Shown: positions 1 to 12,291 of the stretch, piece by piece
Numbering within the stretch: the stretch's first letter is position 1
How the letters are laid out: every line of letters starts with the position of its first letter
Assembly (NCBI RefSeq): GCF_001998885.1
Contig: NZ_CP019609.1
Location: forward strand, 1,290,001-1,354,000
Direction of reading: 5' to 3'
Length of the DNA: 64,000 nucleotides
From: Vagococcus penaei
GTDB taxonomy: Bacteria > Bacillota > Bacilli > Lactobacillales > Vagococcaceae
Made by a program: the position numbers and the translations under genes
The notes under the pieces: model-generated
Told to the model about the DNA's origin: nothing
Databases searched by the model: none
What the model saw: only the letters and a program-made list of their open reading frames with translations

Positions 1-355
1 GTTGCTCCATAGTGTGCTCTCCACGTAGACGAGAATAGTTTACGATCCAACGTAATCCTAATGTAGAACGGCGATCTGGACGTACTTCAACGGGTACTTG
101 GTAGTTAGAACCACCAACACGACGAGCTTTAACTTCTAAAACAGGCATAACATTTTCCATTGCTTGTTCGAAAACTTCTAATGGATCATTCCCTGTAGAT
201 TCTTTAATAATATCGAAAGCATCATAAATAATGCTTGAAGCAACACCACGCTTACCGTCGATCATTACACGGTTGATTAAGCGAGTTACTAATTTTGAGT
301 TATACATCGGATCTGGTAATACATCGCGTTTTGTAACAGGACCTTTACGAGGCAT
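1..355 (-). CDS. rpsG: 30S ribosomal protein S7, partial (C-terminal part outside window)
   Basis: The N-terminal 118 codons of ribosomal protein S7 are visible; the family is about 156 residues, so the C-terminal quarter lies beyond the left edge. S7 binds the 3' domain of 16S rRNA and starts assembly of the 30S head. The start is the ATG at 355-353 ([15 protein letters not shown]...), preceded by a strong GGAGGAG site. It lies 47 bp downstream of rpsL on the same strand, which is the normal rpsL-rpsG order of the str operon; fusA and tuf would be expected next, outside the window. Confidence 0.97.
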   Translation of the reverse strand, partial: MPRKGPVTKRDVLPDPMYNSKLVTRLINRVMIDGKRGVASSIIYDAFDIIKESTGNDPLEVFEQAMENVMPVLEVKARRVGGSNYQVPVEVRPDRRSTLGLRWIVNYSRLRGEHTMEQ

Positions 356-402
356 GTGTACTCCTCCTTCCAAAAATTTGTTTTATTTATCTTTTATGTT
401 GA

Positions 403-816
403 CTATTTTTTAGGGCGTTTTGTTCCGTATTTAGAACGACTTTGTTTACGATCAGTTACACCAGCAGTATCTAACGCACCACGAACGATATGGTAACGTA
501 CCCCTGGTAAATCCTTAACACGTCCTCCACGGATTAAAACAACACTATGTTCTTGTAAGTTATGGCCAATCCCTGGGATATAAGCTGTAACTTCAATCAA
601 GTTTGATAAACGAACACGGGCATATTTACGTAACGCAGAGTTAGGTTTTTTAGGTGTCATCGTACCCACACGTGTACATACACCACGTTTTTGTGGAGAG
701 TTCACATTTGTTTGAGATTTTTTGAAACTATTATAACTCTTACCTAAAGCTGGAGAGTTAGATTTTGTTATTTTAGATTTACGAGACTTGCGTACTAATT
801 GATTAATTGTAGGCAT
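403..816 (-). CDS. rpsL: 30S ribosomal protein S12
   Basis: S12 sits at the decoding centre of the 30S subunit and is the classical site of streptomycin resistance mutations. The 137-residue product begins [14 protein letters not shown] and contains the conserved blocks KKPNSALRK and [10 protein letters not shown]; length and ending (KYGTKRPKK) are typical of Gram-positive S12. A longer frame opens at 858, but the ATG at 816 has an AGGAAGGAGG site in front of it and gives the universal N terminus, so it is preferred. It is first gene of the str operon, preceded by a structured leader. Confidence 0.98.
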   Translation of the reverse strand: MPTINQLVRKSRKSKITKSNSPALGKSYNSFKKSQTNVNSPQKRGVCTRVGTMTPKKPNSALRKYARVRLSNLIEVTAYIPGIGHNLQEHSVVLIRGGRVKDLPGVRYHIVRGALDTAGVTDRKQSRSKYGTKRPKK

Positions 817-967
817 GGTAATTCCTCCTTCCTGAAAAACATTTGTAGACCCACACATCCAGGTGGTTCTTTTTTTTAGTTAAAAAATTAATGCAAGAAC
901 TGCTTGCATAAAATTATGCGTCAGTCATCATGTCTCACATGAGACCTGTGTTTCAAGCACCTTCGTA
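817..967 (-). promoter_or_regulatory. Structured 5' leader of the str operon
   Basis: The transcript between the promoter and rpsL can form three short hairpins in order: GTCTCA/TGAGAC (loop TG), GCATAA/TTATGC, and TGCAAG/CTTGCA with loop CAGTT. The last is followed by TTAATTTTTT and so resembles a weak terminator. This could be an attenuator or autoregulatory leader. The function is an inference; the inverted repeats are visible in the sequence. Confidence 0.45.
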
Positions 968-997
968 ACTATAACATACATAAATTAAAATAGTCAA
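968..997 (-). promoter_or_regulatory. Promoter of rpsL-rpsG
   Basis: Reading the minus strand, a TTGACT box (997-992) and a TATAGT box (973-968) are separated by 18 bp. They lie about 150 bp upstream of rpsL, consistent with a sigma-A promoter followed by a long leader. Confidence 0.6.
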
Positions 998-1102
998 CAC
1001 AAAAAAACAAAAAAATTTTATTTCTTTTTACTTTGAATATGCTTACAATAGATATGGCAACAAAATACAAATACGATAACTAATTTTGGAGGGTATGCAA
1101 GC

Positions 1103-1783
1103 ATGAATTTAAAGCAAGCAGTCGGGATTGAATCAGCAAAATATATCAAGGATGGGATGGTTGTCGGTCTAGGAACCGGTTCAACTGCCTACTATATGGT
1201 GGAAGAAATTGGGCGTCGTGTCAAAGAAGAAAATTTACAAATCATTGGCGTTACCACATCTAAAGCCACAGAGACTCAAGCATTAGCTTTAGGTATTCCT
1301 TTACGAAGTATTGATGAAGTTGAGCACGTTGATATTACAATCGATGGAGCTGATGAAATCTCAACAGACTTTCACGGTATTAAAGGCGGTGGCGCAGCAT
1401 TACTATTTGAAAAAATTGTCGCAACGTATTCTGATAAAGTTATTTGGATTGTTGATGAATCAAAAATGGTCGAACATTTAGGTAAATTCCCACTACCAGT
1501 TGAAGTCATTCCATATGGTAGTCAACAATTATTAAAAAAATTCCAAGAAAAAAACTTAAATCCTAAGATTCGTCTAACATCTGATGAAAAACCATTGCTA
1601 ACTGACAGTAAAAATTATATCATTGATTTGTACTTAGAAAAAATCAGTAATCCAACAGAATTAGCTGAATGGCTCGATCATCAAGTTGGTGTTGTGGAGC
1701 ATGGCTTATTCTTGGATATCACGACATGCGTCATCGTTGGATCTGAATCTGAAGGTGTCAAAACTATCAACGTGTCGCGTTAA
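1103..1783 (+). CDS. rpiA: Ribose-5-phosphate isomerase A
   Basis: RpiA interconverts ribose 5-phosphate and ribulose 5-phosphate in the non-oxidative pentose phosphate pathway (cytosol). The 226-residue protein has the phosphate-binding [10 protein letters not shown] motif near residue 22, the DGADEI block near residue 81 that carries catalytic acids, and the [11 protein letters not shown] segment. Length matches the family (about 220-230). The start ATG follows a GGAGGG site at 1089. It is followed after 21 bp by gpmA on the same strand, suggesting a two-gene sugar phosphate operon ending at the hairpin at 2499. Confidence 0.96.
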   Translation: MNLKQAVGIESAKYIKDGMVVGLGTGSTAYYMVEEIGRRVKEENLQIIGVTTSKATETQALALGIPLRSIDEVEHVDITIDGADEISTDFHGIKGGGAALLFEKIVATYSDKVIWIVDESKMVEHLGKFPLPVEVIPYGSQQLLKKFQEKNLNPKIRLTSDEKPLLTDSKNYIIDLYLEKISNPTELAEWLDHQVGVVEHGLFLDITTCVIVGSESEGVKTINVSR

Positions 1784-1804
1784 CCTAGAAAGGGATGGTT
1801 ATTT

Positions 1805-2491
1805 ATGAAAAAATTAGTCTTTGTACGTCATGGTTTAAGCGAATGGAATGCGTTAAACTTGTTTACAGGTTGGGAAGATGTCGATTTAAGTGCTGATGGT
1901 GTGAAAGAAGCCAAAGAAGCCGGTCGTAAAATCAAAGAAGCGAATATCCGATTTGATATTGCTTATACCTCTTACCTTAAACGTGCCATTAAAACCTGTC
2001 ACTATGTGCTAGAAGAATGTGACCAAATGTGGTTACCTGAAGTCAAATCTTGGCGTTTAAATGAACGGCATTATGGGGCACTTCAAGGACTAAATAAACA
2101 AGAGACTGCGGATAAATATGGTGAGGATCAAGTACATCAATGGCGTCGTTCTTACGATACATTACCTCCACTAATTTCACCAGATGATCCAAAATCTGCA
2201 ATAAATGACCCTAAATATGCTTTGCTTGATAAAAAAGTAATTCCTGGTGGTGAAAACCTCAAAGTAACATTAGAACGTGCCCTACCATTTTGGGAAGATC
2301 ATATTGCACCGTCATTAATTAAAGGTGACACAGTACTCGTTGCTGCTCACGGTAATTCACTTAGAGCATTAGCAAAACACATTGAAAATATTTCTGATGA
2401 TGATATTATGGGTCTAGAAATCCCTACAGGGCAACCACTTGTTTATGAACTAAATGATGATTTAACACTATATCGCAAATATTACTTATAA
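1805..2491 (+). CDS. gpmA: 2,3-bisphosphoglycerate-dependent phosphoglycerate mutase
   Basis: This glycolytic enzyme interconverts 3- and 2-phosphoglycerate through a phosphohistidine. The 228-residue protein carries the RHGLSEWN signature with the catalytic His at residue 9, the [11 protein letters not shown] motif, and the second-His motif [11 protein letters not shown] near residue 180. Length is that of the dPGM family. A GAAAGGGATGG stretch just upstream serves as ribosome-binding site. It probably shares a transcript with rpiA and ends at the strong hairpin directly downstream. Confidence 0.96.
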   Translation: MKKLVFVRHGLSEWNALNLFTGWEDVDLSADGVKEAKEAGRKIKEANIRFDIAYTSYLKRAIKTCHYVLEECDQMWLPEVKSWRLNERHYGALQGLNKQETADKYGEDQVHQWRRSYDTLPPLISPDDPKSAINDPKYALLDKKVIPGGENLKVTLERALPFWEDHIAPSLIKGDTVLVAAHGNSLRALAKHIENISDDDIMGLEIPTGQPLVYELNDDLTLYRKYYL

Positions 2492-2498
2492 TAAATAA

Positions 2499-2536
2499 AA
2501 GTCTACCAACGAAATAACTTTCGTTGGTAGACTTTT
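2499..2536. terminator. Bidirectional terminator between gpmA and brnQ
   Basis: A perfect stem AGTCTACCAACGAAA / TTTCGTTGGTAGACT with loop TAAC is followed by a T run on the plus strand and flanked by A-rich sequence on the other side. It can serve convergent gpmA and brnQ. Confidence 0.9.
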
Positions 2537-3889
2537 TTAAGCATCTTTTTTAAGTTGATAGTGACTAATAATTAAACCAACTAATAAACCAAGACAAGCA
2601 AATGGCACCCAACTTAAACCTAAACGAAACAACGGTAAATAATGATCCGCAAAAGACAGGATATTCATTAATATCGGGTACCTTTGAATAAATGTTTTGG
2701 GCAGTGCATTAATACAATCGATACTCGATGCGACCAACGTAAAAAGTGTTACTGTACGATAGATTACAGGACGTCTATCAAAAATATGAGCTCCAAGTGA
2801 CATTAAAATTAGTGTCATTGCTAAAGGATAAATAAACATCAGAACAGGAATAGAAATTGCAATAAGTCGCGTTAAACCAAAATTAGAAATAATAAATGAA
2901 CTGGTTAAAGCAATAACTACAAATGTGACATAATTCACTTTCGGATATAATAAGTCAAATGTTTTAGCAAATGCTGTAGATAAACCGATAGCAGTTTTAA
3001 CACAAGCGATCAAAACAATAATCGCTAATAAAAAACTACCAAAATTGCCTAAATAATAGTGTGAGATTTGGGCTAGCGTAATACCTCCATTAGCATTAAC
3101 AGAAAATTCACCTAAACTCATGGTTCCAGTTAATGATAACAATGTATAAAGAACCCCCATGATGACAATACCAATCATTCCTGCTTTTGATAACTCGAGA
3201 GCAATATATTTAGGTTGCTTAATACCCAATGATTTCATGCTATCAACAATAATCGTACCAAAAGCTAGTGCTGCTAAGGCATCAAGTGTATTGTACCCAG
3301 CTGTAAAGCCAGTTAAAAATGCATGATTTTGATATCCGCCTTGTATACTAGCATGAGTGATGGATCCCATTGGTTTGAGAAAAGCAAATAAAAGAATAAT
3401 AGCTAACAAAATTAAAAATAACGGGGTTAAAAATTTACCAATATAATCCAAAATTCTACTAGGTTTACGTGAAAAAAACCAAACAACGCTAAAGAAAATT
3501 AATGTAAAAGCCAATAAACTAATGATTTGATAATCTGATTTAACGAATGGTGCGAAACCGACCTCAAAAGATGTAGTTGCTAGTCTAGGTAGCGCAAATA
3601 ATGGACCAATAATTAAATAGAGAATTGTGGTTAATATCTTAGCATAGCGAGGTCCAACACGATTACCTAAATCCATTAAACTTTCGCTATCTGACGTTCC
3701 AAATGCTACGATTCCTAAAAATGGTAAGCCAATACCAGTAACCAAAAATCCCATGTTCGCTAACAAGACATTTGCCCCAGCCTCTTGACCAATTTGAATC
3801 GGAAAAATGAGGTTACCTGCTCCAAAAAATAAACCAAATACCATCATACCGATGTACAGTCGTTCTTTCATTGTTAATTTTAGTTTCAC
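2537..3889 (-). CDS. brnQ: Branched-chain amino acid carrier (BrnQ/LIVCS family)
   Basis: This polytopic membrane transporter takes up leucine, isoleucine and valine with a cation gradient. The 450-residue product has about twelve hydrophobic segments and the family N-terminal motif FGLFFGAGNLIFP near residues 18-30, followed by GQEAG. The start is a GTG at 3889 placed 9 bp after AGGAGG; an internal ATG seven codons in is less well placed. It is monocistronic, converging with gpmA on a shared terminator. Confidence 0.93.
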   Translation of the reverse strand: MKLKLTMKERLYIGMMVFGLFFGAGNLIFPIQIGQEAGANVLLANMGFLVTGIGLPFLGIVAFGTSDSESLMDLGNRVGPRYAKILTTILYLIIGPLFALPRLATTSFEVGFAPFVKSDYQIISLLAFTLIFFSVVWFFSRKPSRILDYIGKFLTPLFLILLAIILLFAFLKPMGSITHASIQGGYQNHAFLTGFTAGYNTLDALAALAFGTIIVDSMKSLGIKQPKYIALELSKAGMIGIVIMGVLYTLLSLTGTMSLGEFSVNANGGITLAQISHYYLGNFGSFLLAIIVLIACVKTAIGLSTAFAKTFDLLYPKVNYVTFVVIALTSSFIISNFGLTRLIAISIPVLMFIYPLAMTLILMSLGAHIFDRRPVIYRTVTLFTLVASSIDCINALPKTFIQRYPILMNILSFADHYLPLFRLGLSWVPFACLGLLVGLIISHYQLKKDA

Positions 3890-3908
3890 GTATTACAACC
3901 TCCTAATG

Positions 3909-3958
3909 AAATATAAAAAAAATAAGCTCAAAATTGATTTACACAATTTTGAGCTTAT
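3909..3958 (-). terminator. Terminator of the rRNA-tRNA operon
   Basis: Read leftward, a 15-bp perfect stem (ATAAGCTCAAAATTG with its complement, 7-nt loop) is followed by TTTTTTTATA. It lies immediately after the last tRNA gene and is placed to end the whole ribosomal RNA transcript. Confidence 0.9.
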
Positions 3959-3959
3959 A

Positions 3960-4031
3960 TGACCCGTACGGGAATCGAACCCGTGTTACCGCCGTGAAAG
4001 GGCGGTGTCTTAACCGCTTGACCAACGGGCC
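3960..4031 (-). tRNA. tRNA-Glu(UUC), copy 2
   Basis: Cloverleaf with acceptor GGCCCGT/ACGGGTC and anticodon TTC in a CTTTCAC loop. The CCA end is not encoded. Last gene of the tRNA array and last member of the second repeated block. Confidence 0.96.
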
Positions 4032-4072
4032 TAGATAAAAAATATTTTATTATTAATAGAGAAAACTTAATA

Positions 4073-4160
4073 TGGAGAAGGAGGGATTTGAACCCTCGCG
4101 CCAGTTTCCCGACCTACACCCTTAGCAGGGGCGCCTCTTCAGCCACTTGAGTACTTCTCC
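4073..4160 (-). tRNA. tRNA-Ser(GCU), copy 2
   Basis: 88-nt class II tRNA with a long variable arm, acceptor GGAGAAG/CTTCTCC and anticodon GCT. Same sequence as the copy at 4800-4887. Confidence 0.96.
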
Positions 4161-4173
4161 ATCCTTAAAATAA

Positions 4174-4247
<74 letters not shown>

Positions 4248-4262
4248 TAATTTTTAAAGAAA

Positions 4263-4333
4263 AGCGGGTGACGAGAATCGAACTCGCGACAACAGCTTGG
4301 AAGGCTGTAGTTTTACCACTAAACTACACCCGC
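4263..4333 (-). tRNA. tRNA-Gly(UCC), copy 2
   Basis: 71-nt cloverleaf, acceptor GCGGGTG/CACCCGC, anticodon TCC in a CTTCCAA loop. Same as the copy at 4990-5060. Confidence 0.96.
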
Positions 4334-4347
4334 TTAATGGATTTGGA

Positions 4348-4420
4348 TGGCGCAGGACAGAATCGAACTGCCGACACACGGAGCTTCAATCCGTTGCTCT
4401 ACCAACTGAGCTACTGCGCC
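4348..4420 (-). tRNA. tRNA-Phe(GAA)
   Basis: 73-nt cloverleaf, acceptor GGCGCAG/CTGCGCC, anticodon GAA in a TTGAAGC loop. It is the only tRNA of this repeated block that has no counterpart in the other copy of the block. Confidence 0.95.
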
Positions 4421-4425
4421 TAAAA

Positions 4426-4498
4426 CGGTCCCGACGGGATTTGAACCCGCGATCTCCTGCGTGACAGGCAGGCATGTTAACCCCTACACCACGGAACC
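4426..4498 (-). tRNA. tRNA-Asp(GUC), copy 2
   Basis: 73-nt cloverleaf, acceptor GGTTCCG/CGGGACC, anticodon GTC in a CTGTCAC loop. Same as the copy at 5066-5138. Confidence 0.96.
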
Positions 4499-4501
4499 TA
4501 A

Positions 4502-4575
<74 letters not shown>

Positions 4576-4586
4576 ATATTTTTAAA

Positions 4587-4676
4587 AGGAGGATAAGGGA
4601 TTCGAACCCTTGCGTGCTTTTACACACCTGACGGTTTTCAAGACCGTTCCCTTCAGCCGGACTTGGGTAATCCTCC
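4587..4676 (-). tRNA. tRNA-Ser(UGA), copy 2
   Basis: 90-nt class II tRNA with a long variable arm, acceptor GGAGGAT/ATCCTCC, anticodon TGA in a CTTGAAA loop. Same as 5227-5316. Confidence 0.95.
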
Positions 4677-4686
4677 GAAATGCTAA

Positions 4687-4758
4687 TGACCCGTACGGGA
4701 ATCGAACCCGTGTTACCGCCGTGAAAGGGCGGTGTCTTAACCGCTTGACCAACGGGCC
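4687..4758 (-). tRNA. tRNA-Glu(UUC), copy 1
   Basis: 72-nt gene matching the copy at 3960-4031 with anticodon TTC. It closes the first repeated block. Confidence 0.96.
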
Positions 4759-4799
4759 AGACTGAATAAATTAAGTTAAATTAATGATATAAATCATTA

Positions 4800-4887
4800 T
4801 GGAGAAGGAGGGATTTGAACCCTCGCGCCAGTTTCCCGACCTACACCCTTAGCAGGGGCGCCTCTTCAGCCACTTGAGTACTTCTCC
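4800..4887 (-). tRNA. tRNA-Ser(GCU), copy 1
   Basis: 88-nt class II tRNA, anticodon GCT; matches 4073-4160. Confidence 0.96.
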
Positions 4888-4900
4888 ATCCTTAAAATAA

Positions 4901-4974
<74 letters not shown>

Positions 4975-4989
4975 TAATTTTTAAAGAAA

Positions 4990-5060
4990 AGCGGGTGACG
5001 AGAATCGAACTCGCGACAACAGCTTGGAAGGCTGTAGTTTTACCACTAAACTACACCCGC
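4990..5060 (-). tRNA. tRNA-Gly(UCC), copy 1
   Basis: 71-nt cloverleaf, anticodon TCC. In this copy tRNA-Asp is the direct neighbour; the Phe gene found between them in the other block is missing. Confidence 0.96.
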
Positions 5061-5065
5061 TTAAA

Positions 5066-5138
5066 CGGTCCCGACGGGATTTGAACCCGCGATCTCCTGC
5101 GTGACAGGCAGGCATGTTAACCCCTACACCACGGAACC
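5066..5138 (-). tRNA. tRNA-Asp(GUC), copy 1
   Basis: 73-nt cloverleaf, anticodon GTC; matches 4426-4498. Confidence 0.96.
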
Positions 5139-5141
5139 TAA

Positions 5142-5215
<74 letters not shown>

Positions 5216-5226
5216 ATATTTTTAAA

Positions 5227-5316
5227 AGGAGGATAAGGGATTCGAACCCTTGCGTGCTTTTACACACCTGACGGTTTTCAAGACCGTTCCCTTCAGCCGG
5301 ACTTGGGTAATCCTCC
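5227..5316 (-). tRNA. tRNA-Ser(UGA), copy 1
   Basis: 90-nt class II tRNA, anticodon TGA; matches 4587-4676. First gene of the repeated block in transcript order. Confidence 0.95.
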
Positions 5317-5351
5317 ATAATATTAGCAAAAACCATACAATTCCATAACAA

Positions 5352-5425
5352 TGGACCTTGTAGGACTCGAACCTACGACCGCCCGGTTATGAGCCGGGAG
5401 CTCTAACCAACTGAGCTAAAGGTCC
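5352..5425 (-). tRNA. tRNA with CAU anticodon, probably tRNA-Ile2 (lysidine-modified)
   Basis: 74-nt cloverleaf, acceptor GGACCTT/AAGGTCC, anticodon arm GGCTCATAACC. It lacks the initiator C1-A72 mismatch and differs from the elongator Met type next to it. Its body resembles the Gram-positive AUA-reading Ile2 tRNA, whose C34 is converted to lysidine by TilS. Identity rests on family memory. Confidence 0.8.
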
Positions 5426-5438
5426 AAGTTATAAATTA

Positions 5439-5512
5439 TCGCGGCGGAGGGGATCGAACCCCCGACCTCCCGGGTATGAACCGGACGCTCTAGCCAGCTG
5501 AGCTACACCGCG
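5439..5512 (-). tRNA. Elongator tRNA-Met(CAU)
   Basis: 74-nt cloverleaf, acceptor CGCGGTG/CGCCGCG, anticodon CAT in the arm GGTTCATACCC, typical of Gram-positive elongator Met. Confidence 0.88.
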
Positions 5513-5521
5513 TAATTAAAA

Positions 5522-5595
5522 TCGGGAAGACAGGATTCGAACCTGCGACCCCTTGGTCCCAAACCAAGTGCTCTACCAAGCTGAGCTACTTCCCG
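5522..5595 (-). tRNA. tRNA-Pro(UGG)
   Basis: 74-nt cloverleaf, acceptor CGGGAAG/CTTCCCG, anticodon TGG in a TTTGGGA loop. Confidence 0.95.
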
Positions 5596-5607
5596 TAAAA
5601 AAGGTGA

Positions 5608-5681
5608 CGCACCCAAGAGGAGTCGAACCCCTAACCTTCTGATCCGTAGTCAGACACTCTATCCAATTGAGCTATGGGTGC
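5608..5681 (-). tRNA. tRNA-Arg(ACG)
   Basis: 74-nt cloverleaf, acceptor GCACCCA/TGGGTGC, anticodon ACG in a CTACGGA loop; A34 would be deaminated to inosine. Confidence 0.95.
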
Positions 5682-5692
5682 TTAAAAAGCAA

Positions 5693-5778
5693 TGCCGAGG
5701 ACCGGAATCGAACCGGTACGGTGATCACTCACCGCAGGATTTTAAGTCCTGTGCGTCTGCCAGTTCCGCCACCCCGGC
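5693..5778 (-). tRNA. tRNA-Leu(UAA)
   Basis: 86-nt class II tRNA with a long variable arm, acceptor GCCGGGG/CCTCGGC, anticodon TAA in a CTTAAAA loop. Confidence 0.95.
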
Positions 5779-5789
5779 TGGAACATAAA

Positions 5790-5861
5790 AGCGGAAGACG
5801 GGGTTCGAACCCGCGACCCCCACCTTGGCAAGGTGATGTTCTACCACTGAACTACTTCCGC
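5790..5861 (-). tRNA. tRNA-Gly(GCC)
   Basis: 72-nt cloverleaf, acceptor GCGGAAG/CTTCCGC, anticodon GCC in a TTGCCAA loop. Confidence 0.95.
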
Positions 5862-5873
5862 TTAGAAATAGAA

Positions 5874-5946
5874 TGCCGGCTAAAGGACTTGAACCCTCGA
5901 CCCTCTGATTACAAATCAGATGCTCTACCAACTGAGCTAAGCCGGC
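5874..5946 (-). tRNA. tRNA-Thr(UGU)
   Basis: 73-nt cloverleaf, acceptor GCCGGCT/AGCCGGC, anticodon TGT in a TTTGTAA loop. Confidence 0.95.
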
Positions 5947-5958
5947 TGTAACTTCTTA

Positions 5959-6040
5959 TGCGGGTGAAGGGACTTGAACCCCCACGCCGTAAGGCGCTAG
6001 ATCCTAAATCTAGTGCGTCTGCCAATTCCGCCACACCCGC
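5959..6040 (-). tRNA. tRNA-Leu(UAG)
   Basis: 82-nt class II tRNA, acceptor GCGGGTG/CACCCGC, anticodon TAG in a TTTAGGA loop. Confidence 0.95.
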
Positions 6041-6045
6041 AAAAA

Positions 6046-6118
6046 TGACCCGTACTGGGCTCGAACCAGTGACCCTCTGATTAAAAGTCAGATGCTCTAC
6101 CAACTGAGCTAACGAGTC
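6046..6118 (-). tRNA. tRNA-Lys(UUU)
   Basis: 73-nt cloverleaf, acceptor GACTCGT/ACGGGTC with one G-U pair, anticodon TTT in a CTTTTAA loop. Confidence 0.95.
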
Positions 6119-6128
6119 TAATTTAAAA

Positions 6129-6201
6129 TGGAGGTTGACGGGATCGAACCGCCGACCCCCTGCTTGTAAGGCAGGTGCTCTCCCAGCTGAGCTAAACCTC
6201 C
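6129..6201 (-). tRNA. tRNA-Val(UAC)
   Basis: 73-nt cloverleaf, acceptor GGAGGTT/AACCTCC, anticodon TAC in a CTTACAA loop. First tRNA after 5S rRNA. Confidence 0.95.
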
Positions 6202-6220
6202 AAAAAAAATACTTATAAAT

Positions 6221-6337
6221 GCGTGGCAACGTCCTACTCTCACAAAGAGAAACCCTTCACTACCCTCGGCGCTAAGAAGCTTAACTGCTGTGTTCGGCAT
6301 GGTTACAGGTGTATCCTTCTTGCCATCGCCACCACAC
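6221..6337 (-). rRNA. rrf: 5S ribosomal RNA
   Basis: About 117 nt on the minus strand, beginning TGTGGTGGCGATGGCAAGAA and ending GTTGCCACGC so that the two ends pair. The CCGAACACAGCAGTTAAGC core is characteristic of Firmicutes 5S RNA. Third rRNA gene of the operon; ends are approximate by a few bases. Confidence 0.95.
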
Positions 6338-6421
6338 TTCTATAAGTGTTCTATTTAATTAAGTGATTGCTCACTCAAAACTGGATTTGAAGTTATCATT
6401 AACATAAGTGACACCGTTTAT

Positions 6422-11114
<4,693 letters not shown>

Positions 11115-11235
11115 GTATGATAACATCTTGCGATGTTTAGCTCATTTAAAAATTTTGCTAGCGAATGTTTCTATTCACTTTAAATATGGTTTGTTTTTAC
11201 TATTGTAAAAACGCCCTACACATTTGGTTTGTCTT

Positions 11236-11257
11236 ACTTTGTTCAGTTTTCAAAGGT
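11236..11257 (-). promoter_or_regulatory. rRNA leader boxA-like antitermination signal
   Basis: On the minus strand the leader reads CCTTTGAAAACTGAACAAAG, the usual Gram-positive rRNA leader boxA region. A related segment occurs in the 16S-23S spacer. Recognition is by similarity to known leaders. Confidence 0.55.
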
Positions 11258-11296
11258 CTAAACTTTTTTAATATTTGTTGTCGTAACAACTTTTAT

Positions 11297-11325
11297 ATCA
11301 TATCAACTTTAAAACATATTGTCAA
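11297..11325 (-). promoter_or_regulatory. rRNA operon promoter, proximal (P2)
   Basis: Minus strand TTGACA (11325-11320), 17-bp spacer, TATGAT (11302-11297). It lies about 180 bp upstream of 16S rRNA. Confidence 0.8.
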
Positions 11326-11381
11326 TACTTTTTTTATTTTTTTATTTTGTCGCTTTATTTATTAATTAGTGCGACTAGAAG

Positions 11382-11411
11382 ATAATACCATGATTACAAC
11401 ATATTCGTCAA
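11382..11411 (-). promoter_or_regulatory. rRNA operon promoter, distal (P1)
   Basis: Minus strand TTGACG (11411-11406), 18-bp spacer, TATTAT (11387-11382), about 85 bp upstream of P2. Tandem promoters are normal for Firmicutes rRNA operons. The remaining 190 bp up to 11604 is AT-rich; a TGATACAAT box at 11541-11549 may be an extended -10 for the divergent response regulator. Confidence 0.7.
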
Positions 11412-11604
11412 CACTTTTTTTAAATATTTTTTTGAAGCTGTTTTTTTAATCGTTTCAAAATTAGCAACGTGATTAATATACTATGATTTGCCAACAATGT
11501 AAATACAAAATTTTATTTTTTTCTATTTACCACGTTTTTTTGATACAATTAAGTTAGTTTTATAACTAATTTTAGACCAAACATAGAAAATTGGAGGAAA
11601 CGGT

Positions 11605-12291
11605 ATGAAAATCTTAGTAGTTGATGATGATAAAGAAATTGTAGAATTACTTAGTATTTATATACAAAATGAAGGGTACGAAGTGGTAAAAGCTTACAAT
11701 GGAAAAGATGCTTTAAGCAAGATTATTACTAGCTCTGATATTGATTTAATGATTTTAGATATTATGATGCCAAAAATGGATGGTATGGAGGTTGTAAAGG
11801 AACTAAGAAAAGAATCGCAAATTCCAATTATTATGCTAACTGCCAAAACTACTGATATGGATAAGATCCAAGGACTAATTGCGGGTGCAGATGACTATGT
11901 AACAAAACCATTCAATCCTTTAGAAATAATGGCCCGTGTTAAATCCTTACTACGTCGTTCTAACATGCAAGTCAAATCTGATGAACCTGATGTTCTCGAA
12001 GTTGGTTCTTTAATCATTAAGAAAGATTCACACGAAGTTGAAACCGATAGCGGAAAAAAAATTCAATTAACTGCTTTAGAATTTGGTATTCTATACTTAT
12101 TAGCTAGTCACCCAAATCGTGTCTTTAGTGCGGATGAAATTTTTGAACGCGTATGGCAGCAAGAAAGTCTAGTTTCAGCAAAAACCGTTATGGTTCATGT
12201 TAGTCATCTACGTGATAAAATCGAAGAAGCAACGAATGGCGAGAAAGTAATTCAGACAGTTTGGGGAGTTGGCTACAAAATTGAAGGATAA
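11605..12291 (+). CDS. OmpR-family response regulator, VanR-like
   Basis: The 228-residue protein has a receiver domain (residues 1-115) with acidic pocket VVDDD, phosphoacceptor Asp52 in LDIMMPKMDG, Thr79 and Lys101 (VTKPFNP), followed by an OmpR/PhoB winged helix that ends in the typical WGVGYKIEG. The start ATG follows TTGGAGGAAA. The receiver and DNA-binding domains read most like VanR-type regulators, which in enterococci control cell-wall precursor genes. It overlaps the histidine kinase gene, and a carboxypeptidase and a beta-lactamase-like gene lie downstream. No ligase or dehydrogenase of a vancomycin resistance cluster is present, so 'VanR-like' describes homology, not resistance. 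Confidence 0.88.
   Translation: MKILVVDDDKEIVELLSIYIQNEGYEVVKAYNGKDALSKIITSSDIDLMILDIMMPKMDGMEVVKELRKESQIPIIMLTAKTTDMDKIQGLIAGADDYVTKPFNPLEIMARVKSLLRRSNMQVKSDEPDVLEVGSLIIKKDSHEVETDSGKKIQLTALEFGILYLLASHPNRVFSADEIFERVWQQESLVSAKTVMVHVSHLRDKIEEATNGEKVIQTVWGVGYKIEG

Noticed and set aside
5667-6300. Several open frames of 60-106 codons over the tRNA and 5S genes
   Set aside because: They coincide with clear tRNA cloverleaves and 5S rRNA and lack ribosome-binding sites.
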